The translations under genes were made by a program, and so were the position numbers. DNA of 64,000 bases from Xylanimonas protaetiae (GTDB lineage: Bacteria; Actinomycetota; Actinomycetes; Actinomycetales; Cellulomonadaceae), in the NCBI RefSeq assembly GCF_004135385.1, contig NZ_CP035493.1, forward strand, positions 620,001 through 684,000. The letters are read 5' to 3'. Position 1 is the stretch's first letter; every line of letters begins with the position of its first letter. Below the pieces are notes generated by a model. The model was not told the origin of the DNA. It saw only the letters and a list, made by a program, of their open reading frames with translations, and did no database searches. Below, one piece after another: positions 16,494-27,210 of the stretch.

Positions 16494-17399
16494 GTGACCG
16501 TCCCCTCGATCGACGAGGCCCTCGTCGCCGGCCTGATCGCCGACCAGTTCCCGCAGTGGGCCCGCCTTCCCGTGGTCGCGGCGTCGCCGCAGGGGTGGGA
16601 CAACCGGACGTTCCGTCTCGGGGACGCGCTCGGCGTGCGCCTGCCCAGCGCGCCCGGCTACGCGCACCAGGTCGCGCAGGAGCATCGCTGGCTGCCCTTG
16701 CTCGCGTCCCGGCTGCCGGTCCCCGTCCCGCGGCCGCTCGGCCTGGGACGCCCGGGGCGCGGCTACCCGTTCGCGTGGTCCGTCAACGCCTGGCTCGACG
16801 GCGAGGTGCTCTCGCGGTCCGACGCCGTCGACCGCGTCGTCGTCGCGCGCGAGCTCGCGCAGTTCCTCGTGGCGCTACGGGGCGTCGCCGCCGACGACGG
16901 GCCACCCGCCGGACCGCGGACCTTCTACCGGGGCGCCGACCTGGCCGTCTACGCCGACCAGGCCCGAGCGGCGATCGCGGTCCTCGGTGCGGCGGGTCAC
17001 GACCCGGTGGCCCTGCGCGCGGTCCTCGACCGCGCCCTCGTCTCCCGCTGGGAGGGCGGTCCCGTCTGGTTCCACGGCGACGTCGCCCCCGACAACCTGC
17101 TCGTCGCCGGAGGCCACCTCGCGGGCGTGCTCGACTTCGGGTGCAGCGGCGTCGGCGACCCGGCCTGCGACCTCGTCATCGCGTGGACAGCGCTCGACGC
17201 CGCGTCCCGGCGGGTGTTCCGCGACGCCGTCGGCCTCGACGACGCCACGTGGGACCGGGCGCGGGGCTGGGCCGTGTGGAAGGCGGCCATCACGCTCGCC
17301 GACCCCACGTCGGGCCGGGACCGTGTCCGAGAGCAGCGTCGGGCGCTGCGGGAGATCCTGGCGGACTCTCCGCAGATGCGGTCTCTCACCGCGTCCTGA
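16494..17399 (+). CDS. Aminoglycoside phosphotransferase (APH) family kinase
   Basis: 301 residues from GTG. The kinase-like fold shows G-W-D-N-R-T-F-R-L at residue ~35, the catalytic loop F-H194-G-D196-V-A-P-D-N-L-L and the metal site L-D-F-G. The arrangement is close to the CHL/MPH-like group of APH proteins (L-P-V-P-V-P-R-P-L). Such chromosomal genes often act on small metabolites or macrolides rather than aminoglycosides. An in-frame ATG at 16404 would add 30 residues with no domain content, so the GTG is preferred. Divergent from the small gene at 16368. Confidence 0.82.
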   Translation: MTVPSIDEALVAGLIADQFPQWARLPVVAASPQGWDNRTFRLGDALGVRLPSAPGYAHQVAQEHRWLPLLASRLPVPVPRPLGLGRPGRGYPFAWSVNAWLDGEVLSRSDAVDRVVVARELAQFLVALRGVAADDGPPAGPRTFYRGADLAVYADQARAAIAVLGAAGHDPVALRAVLDRALVSRWEGGPVWFHGDVAPDNLLVAGGHLAGVLDFGCSGVGDPACDLVIAWTALDAASRRVFRDAVGLDDATWDRARGWAVWKAAITLADPTSGRDRVREQRRALREILADSPQMRSLTAS

Positions 17400-17428
17400 C
17401 CCGCGTTCACGGGAGTATCGTTCGCACC

Positions 17429-17842
17429 ATGCCGACGATGCGGATCAGGGATGCCGCCATGCACCTCGGGGTCAGCGACGACACGGTGCGGCGGTGGGTC
17501 GACCGCGGCCTGCTCGCCACCACCACCGACGACGCCGGGCGCATGGTCGTCGACGGCTACGAGGTCGCGATGGTCGCACGGCAGCACGCGACGCCCCCGG
17601 AGCTCCCGGCCGGCCTCGCGAGCTCGGCCCGCAACCGGTTCGTCGGCCTCGTCACGGACATCCGGACGGACACCGTCATGGCCCAGGTGGAGCTCCAGTG
17701 CGGCCCGTTCCGCGTCGTCTCGCTGCTGAGCAGCGAGTCGGTGCGCGACCTCGGCCTCGAGCTCGGGTCGGCGGCCGTGGCGACCATCAAGTCGACCCAC
17801 GTGGTGGTCGAGACGACCAAGGACGACAGGGGCGCGGCATGA
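17429..17842 (+). CDS. Molybdate-responsive regulator: HTH plus Mop/TOBE domain
   Basis: 137 residues. The N-terminal 55 residues form a MerR/excisionase-type helix-turn-helix ([20 protein letters not shown]). Residues ~66-135 are a Mop/TOBE molybdate-binding domain ([10 protein letters not shown] at its start, I-K-S-T-H-V-V-V-E at its end). Such fusions occur next to actinobacterial mod genes and probably switch them according to molybdate. The stop overlaps the modA start as ATGA. Confidence 0.85.
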   Translation: MPTMRIRDAAMHLGVSDDTVRRWVDRGLLATTTDDAGRMVVDGYEVAMVARQHATPPELPAGLASSARNRFVGLVTDIRTDTVMAQVELQCGPFRVVSLLSSESVRDLGLELGSAAVATIKSTHVVVETTKDDRGAA

Positions 17843-18603
17843 GCAGGCGCGTGGCGGTCGTGGTCGCGACGACGGCCCTCGTGGCCCTTTCCACCGCGGG
17901 GTGTGCTCACGCCGACGCCGAGGCGGACTCGCCCGCCACCCTGACGGTCTTCGCCGCCGCGTCCCTCAAGGACGTGTTCACGCAGCTCGGCGCGTCGTTC
18001 GAGGCCGACCACCCCGGGGTCACGGTGGCGTTCAGCTTCGCCGGATCCTCCGACCTGGTCGCGCAGCTCCAGCAGGGCGCCCCCGCCGACGTCTTCGCCT
18101 CCGCGGACACCGCGAACATGGACAAGGTGGTCGCCGACTCCCTCGTGGCCGCGCCCGTCGACTTCGCCACCAACACGCTCACGATCGCCGTCCCGCCCGG
18201 CAACCCCGCCAAGATCGCCTCGTTCGCCGACCTGACCGCCGACGGCGTCCAGCTCGTCGTGTGCGCCCCGCAGGTGCCCTGCGGGCGCGCGACCACGAAG
18301 GTCGAGGAGTCCACCGGCCTCGACCTGCACCCCGTCAGCGAGGAGCAGTCCGTCACCGACGTGCTCACCAAGGTGATCGCCGGCGAGGCCGACGCCGGCC
18401 TCGTCTACGTCACCGACGTCCAGGGCGCGGGCGACCGCGTCACCGGGGTCCCGTTCCCCGAGTCGGCGTCGGCCGTCAACACCTACCCGATCGCCGTGCT
18501 CGACGACGCCGCGGAGCCCACGCTCGCGCGGCAGTTCGTCGACCTGGTGACGAGCCCCGCCGGGCAGCAGGCGCTGGCCGAGGCGGGGTTCGGGGCGCCA
18601 TGA
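17839..18603 (+). CDS. modA: Molybdate ABC transporter substrate-binding lipoprotein ModA
   Basis: 254 residues with a lipoprotein signal (lipobox L-S-T-A-G-C, Cys22). Typical ModA features: [13 protein letters not shown] after the linker, [22 protein letters not shown] and the late D-A-G-L-V-Y-V-T-D. It binds molybdate or tungstate outside the membrane and hands it to ModB. ATGA overlaps join it to the regulator before and the permease after. Confidence 0.92.
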   Translation: MSRRVAVVVATTALVALSTAGCAHADAEADSPATLTVFAAASLKDVFTQLGASFEADHPGVTVAFSFAGSSDLVAQLQQGAPADVFASADTANMDKVVADSLVAAPVDFATNTLTIAVPPGNPAKIASFADLTADGVQLVVCAPQVPCGRATTKVEESTGLDLHPVSEEQSVTDVLTKVIAGEADAGLVYVTDVQGAGDRVTGVPFPESASAVNTYPIAVLDDAAEPTLARQFVDLVTSPAGQQALAEAGFGAP

Positions 18604-19402
18604 CCCGAGCGCGGCCGCGCGGCACGACGACGGCGACGACCCTGCCCACCTGGGCCTACGCCCCGGCCGCGGTCGGCGCCGCGCTCGTCGTGCTGCCGCT
18701 CGTCGCGATGCTCACGCGCGTCCGGTGGGCCGACCTCGGGACGCTGCTGACCAGCGAGTCGTCGCTCACCGCACTGGTCCTGAGCCTGCGCACCTCGCTC
18801 GCGGCGACGGCCCTGTGCGTCCTGCTCGGCGTGCCGATGGCGCTCGTCCTGGCCCGCACGCGGTTCCCGGGCCGCGACGCCGTCCGCGCCCTCGTGCTGC
18901 TGCCGCTCGTGCTGCCGCCCGTCGTCGGCGGCCTCGCGCTGCTGTACACGTTCGGGCGCCGCGGGCTGCTGGGGCACACGCTCGACGTGCTCGGCGTCCA
19001 GGTCGCGTTCTCCACCACGGCCGTCGTGCTCGCGCAGGCGTTCGTCGCCCTGCCGTTCCTCGTGCTCAGCCTGGAGGGCGCGCTGCGCACCGCCGGCGAC
19101 CGGTACGAGGTGGTCGCCGCGACCCTCGGCGCGCGGCCCTCGCGCGTGCTGCTGCGCGTCACGCTCCCCCTCGTCGCCCCGGCGCTGGCGTCCGGCACGG
19201 TGCTCGCCTTCGCCCGCGCGCTGGGCGAGTTCGGCGCGACGCTCACCTTCGCGGGGTCGCTCCAGGGCGTCACGCGCACCCTGCCGCTGGAGATCTACCT
19301 CCAGCGCGAGACCGACCCCGACGCCGCCGTCGCGCTGTCCCTCGTGCTCGTGGTCGTGGCCGCGGCCGTCATCTTCCTGACCTACCGCCGTCGGGCCGAC
19401 GC

Positions 19403-19406
<4 letters not shown>
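18600..19406 (+). CDS. modB: Molybdate ABC transporter permease ModB
   Basis: 268 residues, about six membrane segments. Starts at an ATG overlapping the modA stop. Contains the ModB signature [11 protein letters not shown] and the ABC-coupling motif [15 protein letters not shown]. Forms the transmembrane channel of the molybdate importer; its ATPase partner is the damaged modC that overlaps its stop. Confidence 0.92.
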
Positions 19407-20850
<1,444 letters not shown>

Positions 20851-20856
20851 CCCCCG

Positions 20857-20917
20857 TTTCGATGTCGTACTTCGTTGCGCTCTGGACGCCATAACGCAAC
20901 GAAGTACGACATCGAAA
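20857..20917. repeat. 61-nt palindrome, family B copy 1 (likely terminator)
   Basis: A perfect 23-bp stem (arms begin TTTCGATGTCGTACTTC) with a 15-nt loop, six bases after the modC-frame stop and before the convergent GlpR-like gene. A second copy is at 28721-28781 with one compensated stem change and a different loop of the same length. Confidence 0.85.
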
Positions 20918-20988
20918 GGGAGGGGGTGGCCCGAGACCGGGCCGGCCGGAGAGCGTCGGGCGGCGGTCGGACGGCGACCAGTCGACCG

Positions 20989-22536
20989 TCAGCCGGCCGC
21001 GCGGCGGCGGGCGAGGATCTGCTCGAGCGGCAGGCCCAGGGTCTCGGTCTTCGGGCGCGGCTCCGGCGTCGCGACCGGGTCCGTCGCCCCCGCCGACGCA
21101 GGGGCCGGCGTGGCCGTCGGGCCGAGCGCGGCGGACTGCGTCACGCCGAGGGACCATGAGGTGTTGGCCTCGCCGACCTCCTCGCCCGCGTCGTCGACCC
21201 GCTGCCAGGGCGAGCTCGACCAGCCGGTCGAGACCGCGGGGGTGGCACCCGTCAACGGCCGCGGCTCGCGGCGCGGCGCGGCCGGCTTGGTCACGTAGGT
21301 GGGCAGCGGCACGGGCCGCGGCTCCCAGGCCGTCCCCGGCGCAGGGGCGCCGACGTCGGCGGGCGACGCGGACACCGGGACGACGACGTCGGCGGACGCG
21401 GGCACGGCGCGCGACCCCGGCTGCGTGTCCGAGGCAGGCTGCACGGCCGAGGAGGCATGCACGACCGAGGCGGGCTGGGTGTACAAGGCCAACTGCGCGC
21501 GCGCCGCCGCCGATCGAACGGCCACCGACGACAACGCGCCCGACGTGGCCCGCGGAGCGCCCGCGTCCGCGGGACCGCCGCCAGCCGAACCCGAAGCACT
21601 CGGGCCGCCCGCCACCGCGGCCGCAACCGAACCCCCGGCCATCGCGGCACCCAAGCCACTCACCGTGGTGCCCGAGCCCCCGGTCACCGCAGCACCCGAG
21701 CCCTCGGTCACCGCAGCGCCTGAGCCTCCGGCCACCGCGCCGCCCATGCCACCGGCCACCGCGCCGCCAGCCTCCACGCCGTCGGCCTTCGTCGGGCGGC
21801 CCGCACCGGGCGCGTCGACCCGCGGGATCATCTGCGTCATCGTCGAGGACCCGTGCACCGCGCGGCCCGTGACCCGGACGCGGTTCCTCGGCGCCCGCGG
21901 TCCCCCGGCGGCGAGGGCACGCGCGTGGAGGGCGCGGCGCTCGGCCGCGCGCAGCTCGGCGGCCCAGCGCAGGTCCGACCGGCGCGCCGCGGAGGCCGCC
22001 GCCCGCCCCAGCGCGAGGACGCCCACGAGCAGCACCGTCGGGACGAGGGCGCCGTACCAGAGCAGGGTCGTGAACGGCACGGCCGCCCAGGCACCGGCCG
22101 TCGCCACGAACAGCAGGAGGGTCACGGCGGCACGACGGCGGGCGCGCTGGGCGCGCGCCTCCAGGAGAGCGCGGCGCGACGAGCGGGCGGCGTCCTGCGC
22201 CTGGGCCATCGGTGTCTCCTCTCGTGCGCTGCGTGAACCTGCACCGGCCGCGGCAGGCCTCGACCCGGCGGCCATCTCCAGGAGTCCGGCGACCTGCGCG
22301 ACGGGCTCGGCACCCGTGGTCAACAGCCCCGCCGCAAGCGGCTCCGGCGTCGCGGCGCCAGAGGCCGGGACGGGTCCGCGCGCGGCGACGGCGAGCACGC
22401 GCAGCCCGGCGGAGAACCGGTCGTCGACGCGCGCCTCCGCGAGCTCCTGACGCTGCCGCACCCGCAGGGGCACCCAGTACCCGAGCACCAGGACGAACAG
22501 CGCGAGCGCTGCGAGACCTGCTGCCGAGGTTGCCAC
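20989..22536 (-). CDS. Membrane protein with Pro/Ala-rich tail, GlpR-like
   Basis: 515 residues from a GTG. An N-terminal membrane helix (residues ~5-24) is followed by V-R-Q-R-Q-E-L-A-E-A-R and D-R-F-S-A-G-L-R-V-L, a motif seen in actinobacterial proteins encoded next to moeA/glp genes (Rv0996-type, GlpR of corynebacteria, a membrane receptor for a gephyrin-like protein in cell division). Two more membrane helices lie near residues 140-180. The remaining ~300 residues are low-complexity Ala/Pro/Gly/Val. Synteny with a RimJ-like gene and 5-formyl-THF cyclo-ligase supports this; the galU and moeA genes usual between them are missing. Moderate confidence. Confidence 0.55.
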   Translation of the reverse strand: MATSAAGLAALALFVLVLGYWVPLRVRQRQELAEARVDDRFSAGLRVLAVAARGPVPASGAATPEPLAAGLLTTGAEPVAQVAGLLEMAAGSRPAAAGAGSRSAREETPMAQAQDAARSSRRALLEARAQRARRRAAVTLLLFVATAGAWAAVPFTTLLWYGALVPTVLLVGVLALGRAAASAARRSDLRWAAELRAAERRALHARALAAGGPRAPRNRVRVTGRAVHGSSTMTQMIPRVDAPGAGRPTKADGVEAGGAVAGGMGGAVAGGSGAAVTEGSGAAVTGGSGTTVSGLGAAMAGGSVAAAVAGGPSASGSAGGGPADAGAPRATSGALSSVAVRSAAARAQLALYTQPASVVHASSAVQPASDTQPGSRAVPASADVVVPVSASPADVGAPAPGTAWEPRPVPLPTYVTKPAAPRREPRPLTGATPAVSTGWSSSPWQRVDDAGEEVGEANTSWSLGVTQSAALGPTATPAPASAGATDPVATPEPRPKTETLGLPLEQILARRRAAG

Positions 22537-22606
22537 GCCACGACGTTAGGTGAGCCACCCGCCGTCGGCGCGCAGTGCTCTCGGCGTGTCTGTCAAGACC
22601 TCCGCG

Positions 22607-23218
22607 TCACAGACCCGAGCGGACCCGCTGCCAGCGGGCCAGGAGACCCCCGGGGACGTCCTCCGTGGTGAGCGCGAAGGTGCGGTGGTCACGCCAGTCG
22701 CCCTGGATGTGCAGGTACCGCACGCGGGTGCCCTCGTCGCGGAAGCCGAGCTTCTCGACGACGCGCAGGCTGCGGTCGTTCTCGGGCCGGATGTTGATCT
22801 CGACGCGGTGCAGCCCCAGCACCTGGAAGCAGTAGTCGGTGGCCATGGCGACGCCCGTGGGGATGACGCCGCGGCCCGCGACCTGCCGCGACACCCAGTA
22901 GCCGATCGCGGCGGAGCACAGCGACCCGTACGTGATCGAGGAGACGGTGAGCTGCCCGACGAGCGCGCCGTCGAGGTCGACGGCGAACGGGAGCGTCGTG
23001 CCGGAGCGCGCCTGCTGCGTGAGCAGGCGCACGTACTCGCCGAACGTCGCCGCGCCGGCCGACCCCCCGGGCGTGGTGGCCTCCCACGGCTCGAGCCAGT
23101 CCTGGTTGGCGGCCCGCAGCCGCATCCAGTCGTTCGCGTCGCGGCGGTGCAGCGGGCGCAGCGTCACCGAGCCCTGCTGGTCGTCCTCGCGCAGCGTCAC
23201 GGGCCACGCCCTCGTCAC
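22607..23218 (-). CDS. RimJ-like ribosomal-protein-type N-acetyltransferase
   Basis: 203 residues from GTG with GAGAGGA upstream. A RimJ/RimL-type GNAT: V-T-L-R-P-L-H-R-R-D-A near residue 15, I-G-Y-W-V-S-R-Q-V-A-G-R-G-V-I-P at the acetyl-CoA site, L-H-R-V-E-I-N-I-R-P-E-N and L-G-F-R-D-E-G. Known members acetylate ribosomal proteins; here the target is unproved. It sits between the GlpR-like gene (same strand, 70 bp downstream) and the divergent cyclo-ligase, as in mycobacteria. Confidence 0.8.
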   Translation of the reverse strand: MTRAWPVTLREDDQQGSVTLRPLHRRDANDWMRLRAANQDWLEPWEATTPGGSAGAATFGEYVRLLTQQARSGTTLPFAVDLDGALVGQLTVSSITYGSLCSAAIGYWVSRQVAGRGVIPTGVAMATDYCFQVLGLHRVEINIRPENDRSLRVVEKLGFRDEGTRVRYLHIQGDWRDHRTFALTTEDVPGGLLARWQRVRSGL

Positions 23219-23316
23219 CGTCGTCAGTCCTCTCGCGCGTGTCTGTGCCGAACGTGTCACCGCGGCCCCCTGCGTTCGTCGACATCGTGTGGGAGGGACA
23301 CTGACACAATGACGGC

Positions 23317-23997
23317 ATGAGTGGCGACTCCAGCGGCGCGTTCCAGCCCTACCCCGGAGGCGGTCTGGGCGACCCCGCCGACGCCAAGGAGGAGCTGCGC
23401 AAGGCGATCCGTGCGCACCGCGCCACCCGGACTCCCCGCCAGCGTCTCGACGCCGCCGTCGCGTTCGCCGACGTCCTCGAGACGGTCCCTGCCGTGCGCG
23501 ACGCCGCATACGTCGCCGCCTACGCCGCGCGGTCCAGTGAGCCGGGCACGCACGTGCTGCTCGAGCGTCTCGCCGCCCGCGGTGCCCGCGTCCTGCTGCC
23601 CGTGCTCGGCACGGGCCTGGCCCGCGACTGGGCCTACTACGAGGCGGGCGAGCAGCTGCGCGAGCGCGCCCCCGGCCGCCCGCCGGAGCCGGGCGGCCCC
23701 ACCCTCGGCGCGGCCGCCGTCGCCCGGGCCGACGTCGTCGTCGTGCCCGCCCTCGCCGTCGACACGACGGGCCGGCGCCTCGGGCAGGGCGGCGGCTGGT
23801 ACGACCGCGTGCTGGGCCTGGTGCCCGACGGCGTCACCGTCGTCGCCATGGTGTTCCCCGACGAGGTGTACGACGGCGCCGTGCGCCCGCTGCCGACGGA
23901 GCCGCACGACCTGCCCGTGCACGCCGTCGCGACGACGGAGGGCTGGCGCCGGCTCGGCGTCACCGAGACCGCCGAGAGGGCACGGACCGCCCGCTAG
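23317..23997 (+). CDS. 5-formyltetrahydrofolate cyclo-ligase
   Basis: 226 residues. Converts 5-formyl-THF to 5,10-methenyl-THF with ATP. Visible marks: A-K-E-E-L-R-K-A-I-R (start of the fold), V-V-V-P-A-L-A-V-D and the diagnostic G-Q-G-G-G-W-Y-D-R-V-L ATP/folate motif near residue 155. The end lies 7 bp from the convergent acylase stop. No strong ribosome site precedes the ATG; it is divergent from the RimJ-like gene with a 98-bp promoter gap. Confidence 0.88.
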   Translation: MSGDSSGAFQPYPGGGLGDPADAKEELRKAIRAHRATRTPRQRLDAAVAFADVLETVPAVRDAAYVAAYAARSSEPGTHVLLERLAARGARVLLPVLGTGLARDWAYYEAGEQLRERAPGRPPEPGGPTLGAAAVARADVVVVPALAVDTTGRRLGQGGGWYDRVLGLVPDGVTVVAMVFPDEVYDGAVRPLPTEPHDLPVHAVATTEGWRRLGVTETAERARTAR

Positions 23998-24004
23998 GCA
24001 CGCC

Positions 24005-26632
24005 TCACGGCGTGAGCGTCAGCACGTCCTTGCCCGCACGCTCGACGGCGTCGCGCGTGAACGGGAACGGGAACGTGCGGCCCTCCACCCAGGCGCGCAG
24101 CTGGTCGGTGTAGTGGCGCGAGCCGGGGTGGCCGGACGTGCCCGTCACGGTCACCCACGTCGAGGCGTCGACGTCGCCCAGGTCGACGACCATCCGCATC
24201 GACGGGCCGGCCGTCACCTCGAAGCTGCCCGTGCCGGCGTCCCACGACGTCGCGTTGACCACCGACGAGCTGCCCGAGACGCCGATGGGCGCCGGGTTCA
24301 TGAGCCGGCGGACCGGGGCGGGGATCGTGGAGCCGCCCAGGACCGGGTGCTCGAGCCGCAGCTGGTGCAGCGTGCCCCAGCGCCAGTCGGCCGGGTTCTT
24401 CGCCATCTCGACCGTCAGGTCGCGCCGCGCGGAGACCATGGCCTGCCGGAGGATCTCGTCGCGCGACTCGCGGACGTTGAGGGTCGAGCGGTCGTCCCAG
24501 AACGGGTCGTCCGGGGTGTCGAGCATGGCGCGCAGCACCACGAGCCACTTGCTGCCGCCGTCGGGGCGCATGTCCGGGGGCAGGTCGTCCCAGAACGTGT
24601 CCTGGAGCAGGTTGCGCCACACGGCCGCGAAGTAGGCCGCGGCCGGCGAGTCGGCGTCCATGCGGCCGTCCCAGTCGCGCAGCAGCCGCTGCCCGGCGGC
24701 GTCGTAGTCGTCGTCGATGCGGACGTCGAGCAGCGCGGGCACCAGCACCTGCGCGAACGGGCTCCACGTGTCGTTCTGGATGGTGTTGAAGTCGTCGACG
24801 GTGAGCTTCTCGCCCGCGTCGATCTGCTCCTGGAGGAGCGTGCGGATGCGTTCCGAGCGGAAGCCGAAGTCCCAGTCGCTCGTGAGGTACGGGCCGACGC
24901 CCTCGGGCAGCACCGCCTGGTTGGCGGCGACGATGAACCCGCTGGCCGGGTCGAGCGCGCGCGGCATCTGGTCGGCGGGCACCCAGCCCTGCCAGTCGAA
25001 GCGCGGGTCGCGGCCGTCGCGCGGCCACGTGCCGTTCGACGGCACGGGCGAGCCGGGCACGTCGCCGCGCACCGGGATGCGGCCCGGGGCCTGGTAGCCG
25101 ATGTGGCCGTCCGCCGTCGCGAACACGATGTTCTGGGCGGGGACGTCGAACAGCGCGGCCGCGGCGCGGACGTCGTCGGCGTTCTTGGCGGTGTTGAGCT
25201 CGAAGACGGCGTCGGCCGTGCGGCCCGGCGTCAGCGCCGTCCAGGCGAGCGCGACGCCGTAGCTGCCCAGGAGCGTGCCCTGCGCCGTCGGGGCGCTCGT
25301 GACCGGGCCGACGTCGAGGACGTCCGAGATGATCGGGCCGTGGCTCGTGGTGCGGACCGTGAGGTCGATCGCGGCCGACCCCGCCACGCGGATGGTCTCG
25401 GTGCGCGTCTCGACCGGCACCCACTCGTCGCCGCGCTGGACGGTGTCGTCGCGCAGGCGCTCGATGAAGAAGTCGGTGACGTCGGCGCCCATGTTCGTCA
25501 GGCCCCACGCGAGCTGGCCGTTGTGGCCGATGATCACGCCGGGGAACCCGGCGAACGAGAAGCCGGCGACGTCGAACGGGCAGGCGCTCGACACGGTGGT
25601 GCAGTGCAGGCCCACCTGCGCCCAGATGCTCGGCGCGCCGAGCGCGAGGTGCGGGTCGTTCGCGAGCATCGGCTTGCCCGACGCCGTGTGGTCGCCCGAG
25701 ACGACCCACGAGTTCGAGCCCGTGCCCTCGCCGCGGCCCACGAGGACGGGGACGGCCGCGAGCGCGTCGCGCGCGGAGGACAGCGCGGCGTCGAGCGCGG
25801 GCGAGCCGAGCGCGGTCGTCGTCGCGGCCGAGGCCGGGGTGGCCGGGGCGGCGGTCTGCTCCGCCGGCAGGTCGCCGGGCTGGAGGATCGGGGTGTTGCC
25901 GCCCGTGGTGAAGGACGGGAAGAGCTCGTCGACCATGCCGACGTCCTGGAGCGTCGAGTAGGCGAGCGCCCGCTCGAGCTCCTGGTCGTAGTTGCCGCGC
26001 AGGTCCCAGGCCATGGCCTTGAGCCAGGCGAGCGAGTCCACCGCGTCCCACTTCTCGGGGCGGCCGACGTCGACGCTCAGGCCGAGCACGGTGTACTCGA
26101 CGGCGATCTGCTCGGGGTCGCGCGAGGCGAGGTAGGCGTTGACGCCGTCGGCGTACGCCTCGAGGAACGCGCGCGTCTGCGGCGAGACGAGGTCCAGCTC
26201 CTGCTCGGCGACGCGACGCCAGCCGAACGTGCGGATCACCTTGTCGGCCTCGATAGCGGCCGGGACGTCGCCGACCAGCTCCGCGAGGCGGCCCGCCGTG
26301 ACGTGCCGGCGGTAGTCCATCTCGAAGAACCGGTCCTGCGCCGCGACGAAGCCCTGGGCGCGGAACAGGTCCTCGGCCGTGTCGGCGAAGATCTGCGGCA
26401 CGCCGCGCTCGTCGCGCACCACGCGCACGTCGCCGCTGAGGCCCGCGAGCTGGACGCTCCCCGTCGTCTGCGGCAGCGGCCGGCGCACGACGACGGTGGT
26501 GAACGCGGCGGCTGCGACCAGCGCCAGCACCACCACCACGGCGACGCCGACGACGAGGCGCCGCAGCCGGGACCGGCGACGACGAGGGCGGCTGGGCTGC
26601 TCGGACGGGGCAGCGGTCACGGGCTCAGACAC
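24005..26632 (-). CDS. Penicillin acylase (Ntn-hydrolase) family protein
   Basis: 875 residues from GTG. Arg-rich N-terminus and one membrane helix (about residues 24-45) anchor or export it. Alpha-chain region has G-V-P-Q-I-F-A-D-T and Q-D-R-F-F-E-M-D. The autoprocessing site is G-T-G305-S306-N-S-W, with Ser306 becoming the N-terminal nucleophile of the beta chain, followed by L-A-N-D-P-H-L. Late marks A-A-N-Q-A and L-R-L-E-H-P-V fit. Family members hydrolyse amides such as acyl-homoserine lactones, cephalosporins or aculeacin; the substrate is unknown. A longer frame upstream crosses the CIRCE promoter, so it is not used. Confidence 0.85.
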   Translation of the reverse strand: MSEPVTAAPSEQPSRPRRRRSRLRRLVVGVAVVVVLALVAAAAFTTVVVRRPLPQTTGSVQLAGLSGDVRVVRDERGVPQIFADTAEDLFRAQGFVAAQDRFFEMDYRRHVTAGRLAELVGDVPAAIEADKVIRTFGWRRVAEQELDLVSPQTRAFLEAYADGVNAYLASRDPEQIAVEYTVLGLSVDVGRPEKWDAVDSLAWLKAMAWDLRGNYDQELERALAYSTLQDVGMVDELFPSFTTGGNTPILQPGDLPAEQTAAPATPASAATTTALGSPALDAALSSARDALAAVPVLVGRGEGTGSNSWVVSGDHTASGKPMLANDPHLALGAPSIWAQVGLHCTTVSSACPFDVAGFSFAGFPGVIIGHNGQLAWGLTNMGADVTDFFIERLRDDTVQRGDEWVPVETRTETIRVAGSAAIDLTVRTTSHGPIISDVLDVGPVTSAPTAQGTLLGSYGVALAWTALTPGRTADAVFELNTAKNADDVRAAAALFDVPAQNIVFATADGHIGYQAPGRIPVRGDVPGSPVPSNGTWPRDGRDPRFDWQGWVPADQMPRALDPASGFIVAANQAVLPEGVGPYLTSDWDFGFRSERIRTLLQEQIDAGEKLTVDDFNTIQNDTWSPFAQVLVPALLDVRIDDDYDAAGQRLLRDWDGRMDADSPAAAYFAAVWRNLLQDTFWDDLPPDMRPDGGSKWLVVLRAMLDTPDDPFWDDRSTLNVRESRDEILRQAMVSARRDLTVEMAKNPADWRWGTLHQLRLEHPVLGGSTIPAPVRRLMNPAPIGVSGSSSVVNATSWDAGTGSFEVTAGPSMRMVVDLGDVDASTWVTVTGTSGHPGSRHYTDQLRAWVEGRTFPFPFTRDAVERAGKDVLTLTP

Positions 26633-26707
26633 GCAGGCGAGACTACCGCGACGCCCTGGCCGTCCGGCGGGACCGGGCGGCCCGGACGGGAATGCCGGGC
26701 GCGCGCG

Positions 26708-26739
26708 TATCATTGGCACTCGGTAAGCCGGAGTGCCAG
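26708..26739 (+). promoter_or_regulatory. -10 box plus CIRCE (HrcA operator) upstream of the FmdB gene
   Basis: TTGGCACTC (26713-26721), nine-base spacer, GAGTGCCAG (26731-26739). This matches the CIRCE layout TTAGCACTC-N9-GAGTGCTAA at 15 of 18 arm positions with the exact spacer. TATCAT at 26708-26713 could be the -10 element, so HrcA bound here would cover the start of transcription. It points to the fmdB-like gene at 26797. Confidence 0.75.
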
Positions 26740-26796
26740 TCGCCGCGAGGCGTGCGCGGCACCCGCCGCCCGCCCGACCTGCCCCAAGGAGAAACC

Positions 26797-27036
26797 GTGC
26801 CCACCTACGCCTACCGGTGCGCTGCCTGCGGTCACGCCTTCGACATCCACCAGTCGTTCTCGGACGACGCGCTCACCGTGTGCCCCGAGTGCGGCGGCCC
26901 GCTGCGCAAGCAGTACGGCAGCGTCGGCGTGACGTTCAAGGGGTCGGGCTTCTACCGCACCGACTCGCGCGGCGGCTCGTCGTCGACGACGTCGTCCGCG
27001 CCCGCCGCGTCGACGAGCGCGAAGAAGACCGCCTGA
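26797..27036 (+). CDS. FmdB-family zinc-ribbon protein
   Basis: 79 residues from GTG with AAGGAG six bases upstream. The first 42 residues are a CxxC...CxxC zinc ribbon: Y-R-C-A-A-C-G-H then V-C-P-E-C-G-G-P-L-R-K. The Y-R-T-D-S-R-G after it is also conserved, and the tail is Ser/Thr/Ala-rich. FmdB-type regulators are small, widespread and poorly understood (named from an amidase regulator). The CIRCE element just upstream suggests heat-shock control through HrcA, a notable detail for this family. Confidence 0.85.
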   Translation: MPTYAYRCAACGHAFDIHQSFSDDALTVCPECGGPLRKQYGSVGVTFKGSGFYRTDSRGGSSSTTSSAPAASTSAKKTA

Positions 27037-27210
27037 CGGCCACGTGACGACGTCCCTGGGCGGCCCCGGGGCACGTCGACGGCCGCACCGCCCGTCGGAC
27101 GCCGGCGCGGGGCTCCGGCGGCGACCACAGGTCGCCGTGAGTGCTTGCCGTCCACAGCTGAGCCGTCCGCCCGCGGCGCGCCGTCACCCGCTCCCCTAGC
27201 GTCGCGGCCC

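Noticed and set aside
16319-17842. Long plus-strand frame spanning the kinase gene in another frame
   Set aside because: Only its 3' part (17429-17842) is real (regulator with Mop domain); the rest is an Arg/Pro-rich shadow.
23321-26932. A 1,200-codon open frame on the plus strand opposite the penicillin acylase gene
   Set aside because: It is a GC-driven shadow: Arg/Ala-rich composition, no domains, and the opposite strand has clear family motifs.
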